IMG/VR virus record: IMGVR_UViG_3300000116_000231
Coordinates: 3,616-23,717 of that record
DNA: 20,102 nucleotides
Strand: one strand, 5' to 3'
DNA from: a virus
A model generated the notes under the pieces. It was not told the origin of the DNA. It saw nothing but the letters and a program-made list of their open reading frames with translations, and did no database searches. The position numbers and the translations under genes were made by a program. Shown here piece after piece: positions 19,929 through 20,102 of the stretch. Numbering within the stretch: the first letter of the stretch is position 1; each line of letters opens with the position of its first letter.

Positions 19929-20102
19929 TTAGTTATAAGCGAACCAACGAATACTTACAGGTACAAAGTACCAAGGACTATCTATAAACCCTTGCTGTCT
20001 TTCTGCGTATTCTATAGTCACATCTTGACTGTTGTGAGTAAGTTTTGTTGTAGCCTCAAATGTTTCCATTACATTCTTAGCTAGTGTATCTGCTGCATTA
20101 GG
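19929..20102 (-). CDS. Tail terminator/completion-like protein, C-terminal part
   Basis: The last 57 residues of a frame cut by the window edge, ending TAA at 19929-19931. The visible end contains KNVMETFEATTKLTHNSQDV, then a strand region with SPWYFVPVSIRWFAYN. It stands just before the tail tube gene, where siphoviruses place the tail terminator or completion protein. The identity rests on position, as too little sequence is visible to judge the family. Confidence 0.6.
   Translation of the reverse strand, partial: PNAADTLAKNVMETFEATTKLTHNSQDVTIEYAERQQGFIDSPWYFVPVSIRWFAYN

Noticed and set aside
1-20102. tRNA genes, integrase or prophage attachment site
   Set aside because: No cloverleaf-like sequence with a conserved T-arm and no recombinase motif was noticed; a dedicated scan could still find a tRNA.

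Overview
The window is about 20 kb of a tailed double-stranded DNA phage, almost certainly a marine siphovirus of an alphaproteobacterium (roseobacter-like hosts fit best, but this is inference). The evidence is a T7-style replication set, a lambda/GTA-style long non-contractile tail module, a holin of the gene-transfer-agent type, a DUF1127 protein (a family abundant in Alphaproteobacteria) and a cobalamin-dependent ribonucleotide reductase. Gene packing is very tight, with TAATG and ATGA overlaps throughout. I saw no tRNA, rRNA, integrase, IS element or CRISPR.

Left arm (positions 1 to 9704, + strand): replication, recombination and nucleotide metabolism. In order: TOPRIM primase/helicase (5' end outside the window), endonuclease VII-like HNH nuclease, family A DNA polymerase, probable single-stranded-DNA-binding protein, a small unknown, FEN-type 5'-3' exonuclease, T7 endonuclease I-like junction resolvase, a small unknown, MazG-like pyrophosphohydrolase, DUF1127 protein, class II ribonucleotide reductase, a possible PD-(D/E)XK nuclease, a small hydrophobic unknown, DUF3310 protein, 2-oxoglutarate/Fe(II) oxygenase and a 57-residue membrane protein that starts at TTG. 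A good sigma70-like promoter lies at 8725-8753. Together these genes would copy the genome, resolve recombination and packaging intermediates and supply dNTPs.

Junction (9703-9745): a perfect 10-bp GC-rich hairpin flanked by an A-run on one side and a T-rich stretch on the other. It is a bidirectional terminator between the two convergent transcription units.

Right arm (9769 to 20102, all - strand, read right to left): a protein upstream of the tail tube gene (cut by the window edge), major tail tube protein, an intergenic terminator-like hairpin, the tail assembly chaperone pair with an in-frame AAATTTT slippery heptamer for a -1 frameshift, a short tape measure protein, three tail-tip proteins including a DUF6950/NlpC-like one, a 1026-residue gpJ-like tail tip/receptor-binding protein, then a lysis region with an M15 peptidase endolysin, a spanin-like coiled-coil membrane protein, two unknowns and two holin-like proteins.

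The most useful observations are the predicted frameshift in the tail chaperone genes (245-residue G-T fusion), the phage-borne DUF1127 gene beside the ribonucleotide reductase, a candidate new PD-(D/E)XK nuclease, two unrelated junction resolvases in one replication module, and an unannotated TTG-start membrane gene.
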